Positions 1 through 9,161 of a stretch of DNA of 64,000 nt are shown one piece after another. A program made the translations under genes and the position numbers. The number at the start of each line of letters is the position of its first letter. Position 1 is the first letter of the stretch. The notes below the pieces were generated by a model that did no database searches, was not told the DNA's origin, and saw nothing but the letters and a program-made list of their open reading frames with translations. The stretch lies in contig NZ_LHVO01000033.1 of NCBI RefSeq assembly GCF_001269925.1, forward strand, positions 248,001 to 312,000, in the 5' to 3' direction. The DNA is from Pseudomonas sp. MIACH. GTDB lineage: Bacteria > Pseudomonadota > Gammaproteobacteria > Pseudomonadales > Pseudomonadaceae.

Positions 1-1
1 T

Positions 2-1696
2 GAGGCGCTGACGATCCTGATCGCCGAAGACAGTGCCACCGACCTGCTGTTGCTGTCGACCATCGTGCGGCGTCAGGGCCACCGCGTGCTCACTGCCAGC
101 AACGGCGAGGAAGCCGTCGAAGTATTTGCCCGCGAGCGTCCGCAGTTGGTGCTGATGGACGCATTGATGCCGGTGATGGACGGGTTTGGCGCCGCGCGCT
201 GGATCAAGCAGCTGGCGGGCGAGGAACTGGTCCCCATCATCTTCCTGACGTCCTTGCGCGAAAGCGCCGCCTTGGCCGAATGCCTGGATGCGGGGGGAGA
301 TGACTTTCTGCCCAAACCCTACAACCCGCTGATCCTGGCGGCCAAGATCAACGCCATGGACCGCCTGCGCCGTTTGCAAGCCACGGTGCTGCAGCAGCGC
401 GACCAGATCGCCAGGCACCATGACTACCTCTTGCACGAGCAACGGGTGGCCAAGGCGGTGTTCGATAAAGTCGCTCACTCTGGCTGCATCAACGCGGCGC
501 CGAATATCCGCTACCTGCAATCGCCCTATGCGCTGTTCAACGGCGACCTGCTGCTGGCGGCCTACACGCCGTCGGGCGATATGCACGTACTGCTCGGCGA
601 CTTCACCGGCCACGGCCTGCCGGCAGCGGTAGGGGCCATGCCCCTGGCGGAAGTGTTCTACGGCATGACCGCCAAGGGCTACGGCCTGGTGCAGATCCTG
701 CGAGAGATGAATGCCAAGCTCAAGCGCATCCTGCCGGTGGACATGTTCTGCTGCGCCACGTTGTTGTGCCTGAGCACCCAGCGGCGAGTAGTGGAAGTGT
801 GGAACGGCGGCATGCCCGACGGCTATGTGCATGACATCGCCAGTGGCAAGCGTACCCCGCTGCAGTCGCGGCATTTGCCCTTGGGGGTGCTGTCGGCGCA
901 AGCCTTCGATGACCGCACCGAAGTCTGGCCCATGGCCCTGGGTGATCGGGTGTTCCTGCTCTCCGACGGCGTGCTGGATACCGCCGATGCCAACGATCAA
1001 CTGTTTGGCGCCGTGCGGTTGCATCAGGTCTTCGCCGCCAATCGCGACCCCGATCGCCTGTTCGAGGACATCGAACAGGCCCTGGCGGCGTTTCGCGGGG
1101 AAGCGCGGGATGACGTGAGCATGGTGGAAATCACCTTGCAGCCCGGACAATCGCTGCGCGCCACCGGGCCGTTATACGCCGACAGCGGCCAGTCATGCCC
1201 GCTGGATTGGGCGGTGAGTTTCGAGTTTCGTGCCGAGACCCTCAAGCGTTACAACCCCTTGCCCTACCTGCTGCAACTGCTGCTGGAGATCCATGGCCTG
1301 CGCGAGCAGAGCGGGGCGCTCTACAGCGTGATGGCCGAGTTGTATTCCAATGCGCTGGAACATGGCGTGCTGGGCCTGGACTCGCGGCTCAAGCGCAATG
1401 CCCAGGGCTTTGCCGAGTATTACCGCCAGCGCAATGAACGCCTGGCGCAGTTGAACAGCGGTTTTGTGCGCGTGCATGTGCAGGTGGTGCCCACCGAAGC
1501 GGGCGGCAAGATGAGCCTGCGCCTTGAAGACAGTGGGCCAGGCTTCGACGTGGAGCAGGTGCTGGCGCGGCCGCTGGATATCGACCGCCTGTCCGGGCGC
1601 GGCCTGAGCCTGGTGCGCCAACTGAGCAGCGAGGTGCGCTGGTCCGACGGTGGGCGCAGTGTCTGCGTAGAGTTTTGCTGGGGCGCTCTGGCATAA
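2..1696 (+). CDS. Fused response regulator / PP2C (SpoIIE-type) phosphatase / HATPase, 5' partial
   Basis: The reading frame is already open at base 2, so the gene starts upstream; about 564 residues are visible. The N-terminus is a receiver domain: acidic pocket AED near the start, phospho-acceptor Asp in VLMDALMP (about residue 53 of the visible part), conserved Lys in PKPYNP. The middle is a PP2C/SpoIIE phosphatase with GDFTGHG, LSDGVLD and a late DD pair. The C-terminus is an RsbW-like HATPase with an N-box (ELYSNALEHG), EDSGPGF and SGRGLSLV. Such proteins act as phosphorylation-controlled switches on anti-sigma antagonist (STAS) partners, as HsbR does in P. aeruginosa. The position next to an HPt gene and fliK suggests a role in flagellar or motility control (inference). 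No STAS partner is visible in the window. Confidence 0.85.
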   Translation, partial: EALTILIAEDSATDLLLLSTIVRRQGHRVLTASNGEEAVEVFARERPQLVLMDALMPVMDGFGAARWIKQLAGEELVPIIFLTSLRESAALAECLDAGGDDFLPKPYNPLILAAKINAMDRLRRLQATVLQQRDQIARHHDYLLHEQRVAKAVFDKVAHSGCINAAPNIRYLQSPYALFNGDLLLAAYTPSGDMHVLLGDFTGHGLPAAVGAMPLAEVFYGMTAKGYGLVQILREMNAKLKRILPVDMFCCATLLCLSTQRRVVEVWNGGMPDGYVHDIASGKRTPLQSRHLPLGVLSAQAFDDRTEVWPMALGDRVFLLSDGVLDTADANDQLFGAVRLHQVFAANRDPDRLFEDIEQALAAFRGEARDDVSMVEITLQPGQSLRATGPLYADSGQSCPLDWAVSFEFRAETLKRYNPLPYLLQLLLEIHGLREQSGALYSVMAELYSNALEHGVLGLDSRLKRNAQGFAEYYRQRNERLAQLNSGFVRVHVQVVPTEAGGKMSLRLEDSGPGFDVEQVLARPLDIDRLSGRGLSLVRQLSSEVRWSDGGRSVCVEFCWGALA

Positions 1697-1726
1697 TCCG
1701 CCGATTCTTGATCAAGGAGCGAGCAA

Positions 1727-2071
1727 GTGGCTGAGATTCATATGGACCTGGACGTGTTGTCGGGGTTGCAGGAGGTCATGGAAGGCGAGTACCCCAAGTT
1801 GCTCGATACCTTTCTCGATGATTCCCAGAAGCGCATCGAAGCGCTGCGCCAGGCACGGGATGACGCCAAGGCGCTGGGGCGGATTGCGCATAGCTTCAAG
1901 GGCAGCAGCGGCAACCTTGGGGCGGTGCGGTTGGCGCAGTTGTGCCAGCGGCTGGAGGTTGAGTCGGTTGAGGCGGTGGCAGACCTGGGAGCGTTGGTTG
2001 ATCAGATTGATGATGAATTTGCCTTGGTGAAGCCGATGTATGAGTCGGAGCGGCAGCGGTTTCAGATTTGA
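1727..2071 (+). CDS. HPt domain (histidine phosphotransfer) protein
   Basis: A 114-residue single-domain protein. It has the HPt signature AHSFKGSSGNLGA with the phosphorylatable His at residue 55, in an otherwise helical sequence. HPt proteins relay phosphate between hybrid kinases and receiver domains. The GTG start at 1727 is supported by AAGGAG at 1714-1719, seven bases upstream. It lies 30 bases after the receiver-phosphatase gene and is probably co-transcribed with it, so the receiver there is the obvious candidate partner (inference). A sigma-54-type site follows its stop and separates it from fliK. Confidence 0.85.
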   Translation: MAEIHMDLDVLSGLQEVMEGEYPKLLDTFLDDSQKRIEALRQARDDAKALGRIAHSFKGSSGNLGAVRLAQLCQRLEVESVEAVADLGALVDQIDDEFALVKPMYESERQRFQI

Positions 2072-2090
2072 TTCGACCCGTTTAAAAAAC

Positions 2091-2106
2091 TGGCCCGACT
2101 CTTGCT
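2091..2106 (+). promoter_or_regulatory. Candidate sigma-54 promoter of fliK
   Basis: TGGCCCGACTCTTGCT fits the -24/-12 consensus TGGCACGN4TTGCW, with exactly ten bases between GG and GC. It lies about 50 bases upstream of the preferred fliK start. RpoN/FleQ control of mid-class flagellar genes is established in P. aeruginosa; its use here is inferred. Confidence 0.7.
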
Positions 2107-2157
2107 CTACCTCCTGATACTGCATCCCCGATCCCCATGCAGTGGAGACCTTTACCT

Positions 2158-3492
2158 ATGCCAGTCGCCCCGAACTCGCTTCTTCAGGCTGCCCCCGCGG
2201 CCAAGCCTCAAGCGCCTGCCGTCAATCCACCGGCAGTGGCCGCAGACCCACGGGACAAGGGCCCTGGCTTTGCTCAAGTGTTTGCCAGCCAAGGCTCCAA
2301 ACCCACGGTCAAGGCCGATGACAACTCGCCCAAGCCGGCCCGCGACAAGCCTGCCGATACCAGCACCAAGCCTGCGGCGGTCAACGACAAGCCTGCCGCC
2401 AGTACGCCAGCGGTTGCCGATAGCGGCAATCCCTTGCCTGCCAAGCCGCCAGCCACGTCCGACGACAGTGCCAGTAAGGATGACGACGCATCTGCCGATC
2501 CCACCCTGGCGCAGCAGCCTGCGGTGGACCCGGTGGTCGACCCTGCATTGATTGCCACGGTCACCCCGCTAGCCGTGCCGGTGGAAACCCCGGCTCCCGT
2601 TGCGGCGACCAAGGATGACAAGGCGGCGCCGGTAGTGACCGCGCCCATTGCTGCCACCGAGGACGCCAAGCCGGCCTTCGATCCTGAAGCCGATCCCCTC
2701 GACGCCATGCCGGCCGTGCGCCTGGCGATGGAGCAGGGCGGGCATGTGTCGGCCAGCAGCCAGGCACCGGCCAAAACCGCACCGACGACCACCCAGGACC
2801 AGCCAACCGCCGCACAGAACTTTGCCGCCGGCCTGGCCACGATGGTCGACCAGCAAGCCACCAAGGACAGCACCGACCAGGGCGGTGACAAGGCCTTCAG
2901 CGGCTTGATCGAGGGCGGTCTCAAGGACTTGAAAGAGGCGAGCAGCGACACCCGCGTCGATGATTTTGCCAATCGCCTGGCCGCATTGACCCAGGCGGCT
3001 ACGCCGAGAACCGCGAATGCCTTGCCGCCGGTGACGAATGCGCCGCTGGCCATGCACCAGAGCGGCTGGACCGACGAGATCGTCAACCGCGTGATGTACC
3101 TCTCCAGCGCCAACCTCAAGTCGGCAGAGATCCAGTTGCAGCCGGCTGAACTCGGTCGCCTGGATATCAAGGTCAACATGACCGCTGACCAGCAGGCCCA
3201 GGTCAACTTCATGAGCGCCCACCCGGTGGTGCGTGAAGCCCTCGAAAGCCAGTCCGGCCGCCTGCGCGAGATGTTCGCCCAGCAAGGCATGGGGCAGGTG
3301 GATGTGAACGTGTCCGACCAGTCCCGTGGCCAGGAGCAGCAGCAGCAACAGCAGGCCCAGACGGGGGGTGTCAGTCGCAGCGGGCGGGGTGGCGATAGCG
3401 GCGACAGCGGCAGCCACATTGACGTGGCTGAAGCAGTGGCGCCCGTGACGTCGACTGTGATCGGCTCCAGCGCCGTCGATTACTACGCCTGA
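2158..3492 (+). CDS. fliK: Flagellar hook-length control protein FliK
   Basis: FliK is the secreted ruler that measures hook length and switches FlhB export specificity from hook to filament subunits. The protein is about 444 residues. The N-terminal two thirds are low-complexity, rich in Pro, Ala, Asp and Lys. The C-terminal Flg_hook domain is recognisable by AEIQLQPAELGRLDIKV and the following VREALESQSGRLREMF, and a glutamine run sits near the C-terminus. An ATG at 2137 is in frame, but the ATG at 2158 is preferred because GGAGA at 2144-2148 is correctly spaced for it. It is preceded by its own sigma-54-type site and separated from fliL by a REP hairpin and a second such site. Confidence 0.9.
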   Translation: MPVAPNSLLQAAPAAKPQAPAVNPPAVAADPRDKGPGFAQVFASQGSKPTVKADDNSPKPARDKPADTSTKPAAVNDKPAASTPAVADSGNPLPAKPPATSDDSASKDDDASADPTLAQQPAVDPVVDPALIATVTPLAVPVETPAPVAATKDDKAAPVVTAPIAATEDAKPAFDPEADPLDAMPAVRLAMEQGGHVSASSQAPAKTAPTTTQDQPTAAQNFAAGLATMVDQQATKDSTDQGGDKAFSGLIEGGLKDLKEASSDTRVDDFANRLAALTQAATPRTANALPPVTNAPLAMHQSGWTDEIVNRVMYLSSANLKSAEIQLQPAELGRLDIKVNMTADQQAQVNFMSAHPVVREALESQSGRLREMFAQQGMGQVDVNVSDQSRGQEQQQQQQAQTGGVSRSGRGGDSGDSGSHIDVAEAVAPVTSTVIGSSAVDYYA

Positions 3493-3511
3493 TGTGAGCC
3501 GAGTACAGATT

Positions 3512-3547
3512 CAAATGTGGGAGGGGGCAAACCCCCTCCCACATTTG
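3512..3547. repeat. REP-type palindrome (GTGGGAGGGGG class)
   Basis: A perfect 16-bp inverted repeat (arms 3512-3527 and 3532-3547) around a 4-base CAAA loop. The core GTGGGAGGGGG is the one seen in abundant P. fluorescens REP sequences. There is no T-run after it, so I treat it as a repeat and not as an intrinsic terminator, although it may attenuate fliK transcripts. Confidence 0.8.
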
Positions 3548-3587
3548 ATTTGTGCTGTTCCGTTGTCTGTGTTCAACCAGACAACTC

Positions 3588-3603
3588 TGGCATAACACTT
3601 GCT
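3588..3603 (+). promoter_or_regulatory. Candidate sigma-54 promoter of the fliLMNOPQR-flhB operon
   Basis: TGGCATAACACTTGCT matches the -24/-12 consensus with ten bases between GG and GC. It predicts a start near 3614, forty bases before the fliL ATG. It is the only recognisable promoter element before the run of tightly spaced export genes. Confidence 0.75.
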
Positions 3604-3653
3604 CTTGCCTTTCCGTAGATCTATGAATCCCCGAATAGTGACGGATTATTGGC

Positions 3654-4157
3654 ATGGCGAAGAGCGACGACGCAGCAGTAAAAGCACCCGCAGGCAAAGG
3701 CAAGCTCAAGCTTATCCTGATGATAGTCGTGGGCTTGCTCCTGGCCATCGGCGCCTCGGTGGGCGGCACCTGGTACATCATGCACAGCAGTGCCAGCAAG
3801 CCGGCACCTGCCGCCGAAAACGCCAGTAACGTCAAGCAACCGGCAATCTTCGAGCCGATGCTTCCGGCCTTTGTCGCCAACTTCAATCAGAACGGTCGTC
3901 AACGCTACCTGCAGGTGAGCATCACGTTGCTGGCGCGTAACCAGTCGGACCTGGATGCCCTCAAGGTGCATATGCCGGTGATCCGCAACAACCTGGTGAT
4001 GCTGTTCTCCGCCCAGGGCTTCGACAGCTTGGCCACCCCGGTGGGCCAGGAAATGCTGCGCCAGAAGGTCACTGCCAGCGTGCAGGAAGTGGCCCAGAAG
4101 GAACTCGGCAAAGTCGTGGTCGAGCAGGCGCTCTTCACTAACTTCGTATTGCAGTAG
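3654..4157 (+). CDS. fliL: Flagellar basal-body protein FliL
   Basis: FliL is a single-pass inner-membrane protein that surrounds the stator and supports torque. The 167-residue protein has a Lys-rich cytoplasmic N-terminus, one transmembrane segment at about residues 19-43, a short Pro/Ala linker and a periplasmic FliL domain with the motif RYLQVSITLLAR. Length and layout are normal. No strong ribosome binding site precedes the ATG. It is the first gene of a compact operon ending at flhB; fliM starts nine bases after its stop. Confidence 0.93.
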   Translation: MAKSDDAAVKAPAGKGKLKLILMIVVGLLLAIGASVGGTWYIMHSSASKPAPAAENASNVKQPAIFEPMLPAFVANFNQNGRQRYLQVSITLLARNQSDLDALKVHMPVIRNNLVMLFSAQGFDSLATPVGQEMLRQKVTASVQEVAQKELGKVVVEQALFTNFVLQ

Positions 4158-4166
4158 GATCACCAC

Positions 4167-5135
4167 ATGGCCGTGCAGGACCTGCTGTCCCAGGATGAGA
4201 TCGACGCGCTGTTGCATGGCGTCGACGATGGTCTGGTACAGACCGAAATGGCTGCCGAGCCCGGCAGCGTCAAAAGTTATGACCTGACCAGCCAGGATCG
4301 CATCGTCCGTGGACGCATGCCGACCCTGGAGATGATCAACGAGCGTTTCGCCCGCTACACCCGGATCAGCATGTTCAACATGCTGCGCCGCTCGGCGGAC
4401 GTGGCGGTGGGTGGCGTGCAGGTGATGAAGTTCGGCGAGTACGTGCACTCGCTGTACGTGCCCACCAGCCTCAACCTGGTCAAGATCAAGCCGCTGCGCG
4501 GTACCGCGCTGTTCATCCTCGACGCCAAGCTGGTGTTCAAGCTGGTGGACAACTTCTTCGGCGGTGACGGCCGTCACGCCAAGATCGAAGGCCGGGAATT
4601 CACCCCGACCGAATTGCGCGTGGTGCGCATGGTGCTGGAGCAGGCCTTCATCGACTTGAAGGAAGCCTGGCAAGCGATCATGGAAGTCAATTTCGAGTAC
4701 ATCAACTCCGAAGTGAACCCGGCCATGGCCAACATCGTCGGCCCCAGCGAAGCCATTGTGGTGTCCACCTTCCACATCGAACTCGATGGCGGTGGCGGTG
4801 ACCTGCACGTGACCATGCCGTACTCGATGATCGAGCCCGTGCGCGAGATGCTCGACGCCGGCTTCCAGTCCGACCTGGACGACCAGGACGAACGCTGGGT
4901 CAAGGCCCTGCGCGAAGACCTGCTGGACGTCGATGTGCCCCTGAGCGCCACCGTGGCCCGCCGTCAACTGCGCCTGCGGGATATTTTGCACATGCAGCCG
5001 GGTGACATCATCCCGGTCGAATTGCCGGAACAAATGATCATGCGCGCCAACGGCGTGCCGTCGTTCAAGGTCAAGCTGGGGTCCCACAAGGGCAACCTCG
5101 CTTTGCAAGTGGTTGAGCCGATCAACCGTCGCTGA
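4167..5135 (+). CDS. fliM: Flagellar motor switch protein FliM
   Basis: FliM is the C-ring protein that binds phosphorylated CheY and sets rotation direction. The 322-residue protein begins with the CheY-P binding peptide LLSQDEIDALL. It continues with the CheC/FliY-like middle domain (GGDGRHAKIEGREFTPTE) and a C-terminal SpoA-type domain that pairs with FliN. Length is typical. AGGAT lies just upstream of the ATG. It is in the fliL operon, immediately before its partner fliN. Confidence 0.96.
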   Translation: MAVQDLLSQDEIDALLHGVDDGLVQTEMAAEPGSVKSYDLTSQDRIVRGRMPTLEMINERFARYTRISMFNMLRRSADVAVGGVQVMKFGEYVHSLYVPTSLNLVKIKPLRGTALFILDAKLVFKLVDNFFGGDGRHAKIEGREFTPTELRVVRMVLEQAFIDLKEAWQAIMEVNFEYINSEVNPAMANIVGPSEAIVVSTFHIELDGGGGDLHVTMPYSMIEPVREMLDAGFQSDLDDQDERWVKALREDLLDVDVPLSATVARRQLRLRDILHMQPGDIIPVELPEQMIMRANGVPSFKVKLGSHKGNLALQVVEPINRR

Positions 5136-5173
5136 TCCCTATTTATAAATGTTTGCTCCGCCGAGGACATGTA

Positions 5174-5641
5174 ATGGCTACCGAACACGAAAACACTTCC
5201 GCCGAAGACCAGGCCCTGGCTGACGAATGGGCTGCGGCCCTGGAAGAAACCGGCGATGTTGGCCAGGACGATATCGACGCCCTGCTGGCCGCCGACGCCG
5301 CCACCGCGCCGGCAGGCAACCGCCTGCCCATGGAAGAATTCGGCAGCGTGCCGAAGAACAACGACCCGGTGACCCTCGATGGGCCGAACCTGGACGTGAT
5401 CCTCGACATCCCGGTGTCGATCTCCATGGAAGTGGGCAGCACCGACATCAACATCCGCAACCTGCTGCAACTCAACCAGGGCTCGGTCATCGAACTGGAC
5501 CGCCTGGCCGGTGAGCCGCTGGACGTGCTGGTCAACGGCACGCTGATTGCCCACGGTGAAGTGGTGGTGGTCAACGAAAAGTTCGGCATCCGCCTGACCG
5601 ACGTGATCAGCCCAAGCGAACGCATCAAGAAGTTGCGCTGA
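5174..5641 (+). CDS. fliN: Flagellar motor switch protein FliN
   Basis: FliN forms the lower C-ring with FliM and helps dock export substrates. The 155-residue protein has an acidic N-terminal extension with QDDIDALLAAD, similar to the FliM CheY-binding peptide, then the SpoA domain with DVILDIPVSISMEVGSTDI and the characteristic VIELDRLAGEPLDVLVNG. An upstream in-frame TTG at 5153 is rejected because GAGGA at 5163-5167 is spaced six bases from the ATG at 5174. fliO begins two bases after its stop. Confidence 0.95.
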   Translation: MATEHENTSAEDQALADEWAAALEETGDVGQDDIDALLAADAATAPAGNRLPMEEFGSVPKNNDPVTLDGPNLDVILDIPVSISMEVGSTDINIRNLLQLNQGSVIELDRLAGEPLDVLVNGTLIAHGEVVVVNEKFGIRLTDVISPSERIKKLR

Positions 5642-5642
5642 T

Positions 5643-6080
5643 ATGAACCGGCTGATGGTGGGACTGTTGGTCGCGCTGCCATTGCACGCCTGGGCCGCCG
5701 AGCCGGTGGCCCAGGCCGTGGTCGCCGCGCCGGCAGGCACTGGGCTGGGTGGGCAATTGACCCAGTTGGTCCTGGGCCTGTTGCTGGTGGTCGGCCTGAT
5801 CTTTGTGCTGGCCTGGCTGCTGCGCCGTGTGCAGCAGGTGGGGCCCGGCAACGCGCAGGTGATCGAAATGATCGGCTCCCGCGCCCTCGGCCCACGGGAT
5901 CGGCTGGTGCTGGTGCAAGTGGGCGAAGAGCAGATCCTGCTGGGCCTTACCCCCGGCCGCATTACCCCGCTGCATGTACTCAAGACTCCGGTGAATGTGG
6001 ATCAGTCCAAGCCCGCCACGCCAGAATTCGCCCAGCGCCTGATGGAGTTGCTGGGCAAGGATCAGAAGGATAAGAAGTAA
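5643..6080 (+). CDS. fliO: Flagellar export protein FliO
   Basis: FliO is the least conserved export-gate component and assists assembly of the FliP ring. The 145-residue protein has a cleavable-looking signal sequence ending near AWAAEP, one transmembrane segment at about residues 40-60 ([17 protein letters not shown]) and a cytoplasmic domain with [17 protein letters not shown]. Its stop overlaps the fliP start by one base (TAATG), indicating coupled translation. Confidence 0.92.
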   Translation: MNRLMVGLLVALPLHAWAAEPVAQAVVAAPAGTGLGGQLTQLVLGLLLVVGLIFVLAWLLRRVQQVGPGNAQVIEMIGSRALGPRDRLVLVQVGEEQILLGLTPGRITPLHVLKTPVNVDQSKPATPEFAQRLMELLGKDQKDKK

Positions 6081-6823
6081 TGCGCGTTTTATTGACGCTC
6101 ATGCTGTTGCTGGCCGCGCCGTTGGCGTTTGCCGCCGACCCGTTGTCGATCCCGGCGATTACGCTGGGTACCAATGCGGCCGGGGCCCAGGAATATTCGG
6201 TCAGCCTGCAGATCCTGCTGATCATGACCGCGCTGAGTTTTATCCCGGCGTTCGTCATGCTGATGACCAGCTTCACGCGGATCATCATCGTGTTCTCGAT
6301 CCTGCGTCAGGCCCTGGGCCTGCAGCAGACGCCGTCGAACCAGATCCTCACCGGCATGGCGTTGTTCTTGACGATGTTCATCATGGCGCCGGTGTTCGAC
6401 AAGGTGAACCAGCAAGCCCTGCAACCGTACCTGGCCGAGACCATCACGGCCCAGGTCGCGATCGACAGGGCGCAAGGGCCGATCAAGGACTTCATGCTCT
6501 CGCAGACCCGTTCCAGCGACCTTGAGCTGTTCATGCGCCTGTCCAAGCGTACCGACATCGCGACCCCGGACCAGGCGCCGCTGACCATCCTCGTGCCGGC
6601 GTTTGTCACCTCCGAATTGAAGACCGCGTTCCAGATCGGCTTCATGATCTTTATCCCGTTCCTGATCATCGACCTGGTGGTGGCGAGCGTGCTGATGGCC
6701 ATGGGTATGATGATGCTGTCGCCGCTGATTATTTCGTTGCCGTTCAAGATCATGCTGTTTGTATTGGTGGACGGCTGGGCGCTGATTATCGGCACCCTGG
6801 CCGGCAGTTTCGGCGGGGTATAG
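6080..6823 (+). CDS. fliP: Flagellar export gate protein FliP
   Basis: FliP forms the core of the FliPQR export gate in the inner membrane. The 247-residue protein has an N-terminal signal peptide (ending LAFAADPL), the conserved stretch [18 protein letters not shown], and C-terminal membrane helices with [19 protein letters not shown]. These are typical, and the sequence shows no truncation. It is translationally coupled to fliO and four bases before fliQ. Confidence 0.97.
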   Translation: MRVLLTLMLLLAAPLAFAADPLSIPAITLGTNAAGAQEYSVSLQILLIMTALSFIPAFVMLMTSFTRIIIVFSILRQALGLQQTPSNQILTGMALFLTMFIMAPVFDKVNQQALQPYLAETITAQVAIDRAQGPIKDFMLSQTRSSDLELFMRLSKRTDIATPDQAPLTILVPAFVTSELKTAFQIGFMIFIPFLIIDLVVASVLMAMGMMMLSPLIISLPFKIMLFVLVDGWALIIGTLAGSFGGV

Positions 6824-6827
6824 CGCA

Positions 6828-7097
6828 ATGACCCCAGAAGTCGCCGTCGACCTGTTCCGTGAAGCGCTGTGGCTGACCACCGTCATGGTGGCCGTGCTGG
6901 TGGTGCCGAGCCTGTTGGTGGGCCTGCTGGTGGCGATGTTCCAGGCCGCGACCCAGATCAACGAACAGACCTTGAGCTTCCTGCCGCGCCTGTTGGTGAT
7001 GCTGATCACCCTGATCGTCGCCGGCCCGTGGCTGGTGCAAACCTTCATGGAATACATCCTGCAGTTGTACGGCAGTATTCCGCAGTTGATCGGCTGA
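6828..7097 (+). CDS. fliQ: Flagellar export gate protein FliQ
   Basis: An 89-residue protein with two hydrophobic hairpin helices separated by the conserved ATQINEQTLSFLPRL motif. FliQ packs around FliP and FliR to close the export gate. Length and motif are typical. It lies between fliP and fliR with four-base gaps on both sides. Confidence 0.96.
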   Translation: MTPEVAVDLFREALWLTTVMVAVLVVPSLLVGLLVAMFQAATQINEQTLSFLPRLLVMLITLIVAGPWLVQTFMEYILQLYGSIPQLIG

Positions 7098-7101
7098 TCG
7101 A

Positions 7102-7887
7102 ATGAATTCCCTGCTGGCATTGACCGACACCCAGATCAGCACCTGGGTGGCCTCGTTCATCCTGCCGTTGTTTCGGGTGACGGCCATGCTGATGGCCATG
7201 CCGGTGTTCGGCACGACCCTGGTTCCACGCCGGGTGCGCCTGTATTTCGCCGTGGCAATTACCGTGGTGCTGGTGCCCGGGTTGCCGCCCATGCCGCCGG
7301 TGAATGCCCTGGACCTGAGTGCCCTGATGCTGATCGCCGAGCAGATCCTGATCGGCGCCATGTTGGGCTTCTCCCTGCAGCTGTTCTTCCAGGCATTTGT
7401 GATTGCCGGGCAAATCATCTCGATCCAGATGGGTATGGGCTTTGCGTCCATGGTCGACCCCACCAACGGCGTGTCGGCGGCGGTGATCGGACAATTCCTG
7501 ACCATGCTGGTGACCCTGTTGTTCCTGGCCATGAACGGTCACTTGGTGGCGTTCGAGGTGTTGACCGAAAGCTTCACCACCTTGCCGGTGGGCTCTGGGC
7601 TGGTGGTCAATCACTTCTGGGAAATGGTCGGGCGCCTCGGCTGGGTGCTTGGCGCGTCGCTGTTGCTGGTGCTGCCGGCCATCACCGCGCTGCTGGTGGT
7701 CAACATTGCGTTTGGTGTGATGACCCGTGCGGCGCCGCAGTTGAACATCTTTTCGATTGGTTTCCCGCTGACCCTGGTATTGGGCATGGGGATTTTCTGG
7801 ATCGGCCTGGCCGACATTCTCAATCAGTATCAACCGCTGGCGACCGACGCCTTGCAGTTCTTACGCGATCTGGCACGGGCGCGCTGA
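7102..7887 (+). CDS. fliR: Flagellar export gate protein FliR
   Basis: A 261-residue polytopic membrane protein completing the FliPQR gate. Family hallmarks include FRVTAMLMAMPVFG near the N-terminus, QIISIQMGMGFASMVDP in the middle and the C-terminal GFPLTLVLGMGIFWIGL. flhB follows three bases after its stop, so the pair is surely co-transcribed. Confidence 0.96.
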   Translation: MNSLLALTDTQISTWVASFILPLFRVTAMLMAMPVFGTTLVPRRVRLYFAVAITVVLVPGLPPMPPVNALDLSALMLIAEQILIGAMLGFSLQLFFQAFVIAGQIISIQMGMGFASMVDPTNGVSAAVIGQFLTMLVTLLFLAMNGHLVAFEVLTESFTTLPVGSGLVVNHFWEMVGRLGWVLGASLLLVLPAITALLVVNIAFGVMTRAAPQLNIFSIGFPLTLVLGMGIFWIGLADILNQYQPLATDALQFLRDLARAR

Positions 7888-7890
7888 GCC

Positions 7891-9027
7891 ATGGCCGAGA
7901 GCGAGAGTGGTCAGGACAAAACAGAAGACCCCACGGAGAAACGTAAAAAGGACTCCAGGGAAAAGGGCGAGATTGCCCGCTCCAAGGAACTCAACACCGT
8001 TGCGACCATGATGGCCGGGTCCGGGGCCTTGCTGATCTATGGCGGCGGCCTGGCGCTGGACCTGATGGAGCTGATGAAGCACAACTTCACCTTGCCGCGC
8101 GATGTGTTGCTCAACCCCGGCTCCATGGGCCAATACCTGCTGCACTCGGGCAAAATCGCGATATTGGCGGTGCAGCCCATCTTGATCACCTTGCTGCTGG
8201 CCGCGCTGATTGGTCCGGTCGCCCTCGGTGGCTGGCTGTTCGCCGCCGGCAGCATGGCGCCCAAGTTCAGCCGCATGAACCCCGCGGCAGGGCTCAAGCG
8301 TATGTTCTCCGCCAAGGCCCTGGTAGAGCTGCTCAAGGCCCTGGCCAAGTTCATCCTGATTCTGTTCGTCGCGCTGATGGTGTTGTCGTCGGACATCGAC
8401 GACCTGCTGCGCATCGCCCATGAACCGCTGGAATCGGCGATCATCCACAGCGTGCAGGTGGTGGGCTGGAGTGCGCTGTGGATGGCCGCCGGGCTGATCA
8501 TCATCGCGGCGGTGGATGCGCCGATCCAGCTGTGGGAAAGCCACAAGAAACTGCTGATGACCAAGCAGGAAGTGCGTGACGAGCACAAGGACCAGGAGGG
8601 GCGTCCCGAGGTCAAGCAACGCATTCGCCAGCTGCAGCGGGAAATGTCCCAGCGCAAGATGATGGCTTCGGTGCCCGATGCTGACGTAATCATCACCAAC
8701 CCGACGCACTACGCCGTGGCCCTCAAGTACGACCCGGAGAAGGGCGGCGCCCCGATGCTGCTGGCCAAGGGCAGCGACTTTACCGCATTGAAAATCCGCG
8801 AAATCGCCGTGGCCCACGACATCCTGCTGCTGGAATCGCCGGAGCTGGCGCGGTCGATCTTCTACTCCACCGACCTTGACCAGGAGATCCCCGCAGGGTT
8901 GTACCTGGCCGTGGCCCAGGTGTTGGCGTATGTCTATCAGATTCGCCAATACCGCGCCGGCAAGGGCAAGCGCCCGGATCCGCTCAAGGATCTGCCGATT
9001 CCGCCGGAGTTGCGTCGCGATTCCTGA
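7891..9027 (+). CDS. flhB: Flagellar export switch protein FlhB
   Basis: FlhB switches the export apparatus from rod/hook to filament substrates after FliK signals hook completion. The 378-residue protein has a charged N-terminus (QDKTEDPTEKR), four membrane helices and a cytoplasmic domain with the autocleavage site NPTH; cleavage is expected between Asn270 and Pro271. The motif is intact. It is the last gene of the fliL operon. An accessory cassette follows in place of flhA. Confidence 0.97.
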   Translation: MAESESGQDKTEDPTEKRKKDSREKGEIARSKELNTVATMMAGSGALLIYGGGLALDLMELMKHNFTLPRDVLLNPGSMGQYLLHSGKIAILAVQPILITLLLAALIGPVALGGWLFAAGSMAPKFSRMNPAAGLKRMFSAKALVELLKALAKFILILFVALMVLSSDIDDLLRIAHEPLESAIIHSVQVVGWSALWMAAGLIIIAAVDAPIQLWESHKKLLMTKQEVRDEHKDQEGRPEVKQRIRQLQREMSQRKMMASVPDADVIITNPTHYAVALKYDPEKGGAPMLLAKGSDFTALKIREIAVAHDILLLESPELARSIFYSTDLDQEIPAGLYLAVAQVLAYVYQIRQYRAGKGKRPDPLKDLPIPPELRRDS

Positions 9028-9074
9028 TCTTTCCCGCATTTATAGTGCCACCGCTCGTCGAAAACTCCCCTCGA

Positions 9075-9096
9075 CCTGTCAACTTTGACAGTAGCC
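9075..9096. repeat. Palindromic element, copy 1 (CTGTCAA-N2-TTGACAG)
   Basis: CTGTCAACTTTGACAG is an inverted repeat with seven-base arms, embedded in a 22-base block from CCTG to TAGCC. A second copy is at 9805-9826. Each lies 65-80 bases upstream of the start of an accessory gene, so it may be an operator or promoter element (inference). Confidence 0.6.
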
Positions 9097-9161
9097 AGCA
9101 TTACCTTCTCGCGGTTCTATGGCCTTCAGGCACTGCGCATTACGATGCAGGATGTGAGGTG

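Noticed and set aside
3512..3547. Hairpin after fliK as an intrinsic terminator
   Set aside because: The stem is perfect but no T-run follows on either strand, and the sequence matches a known REP class.
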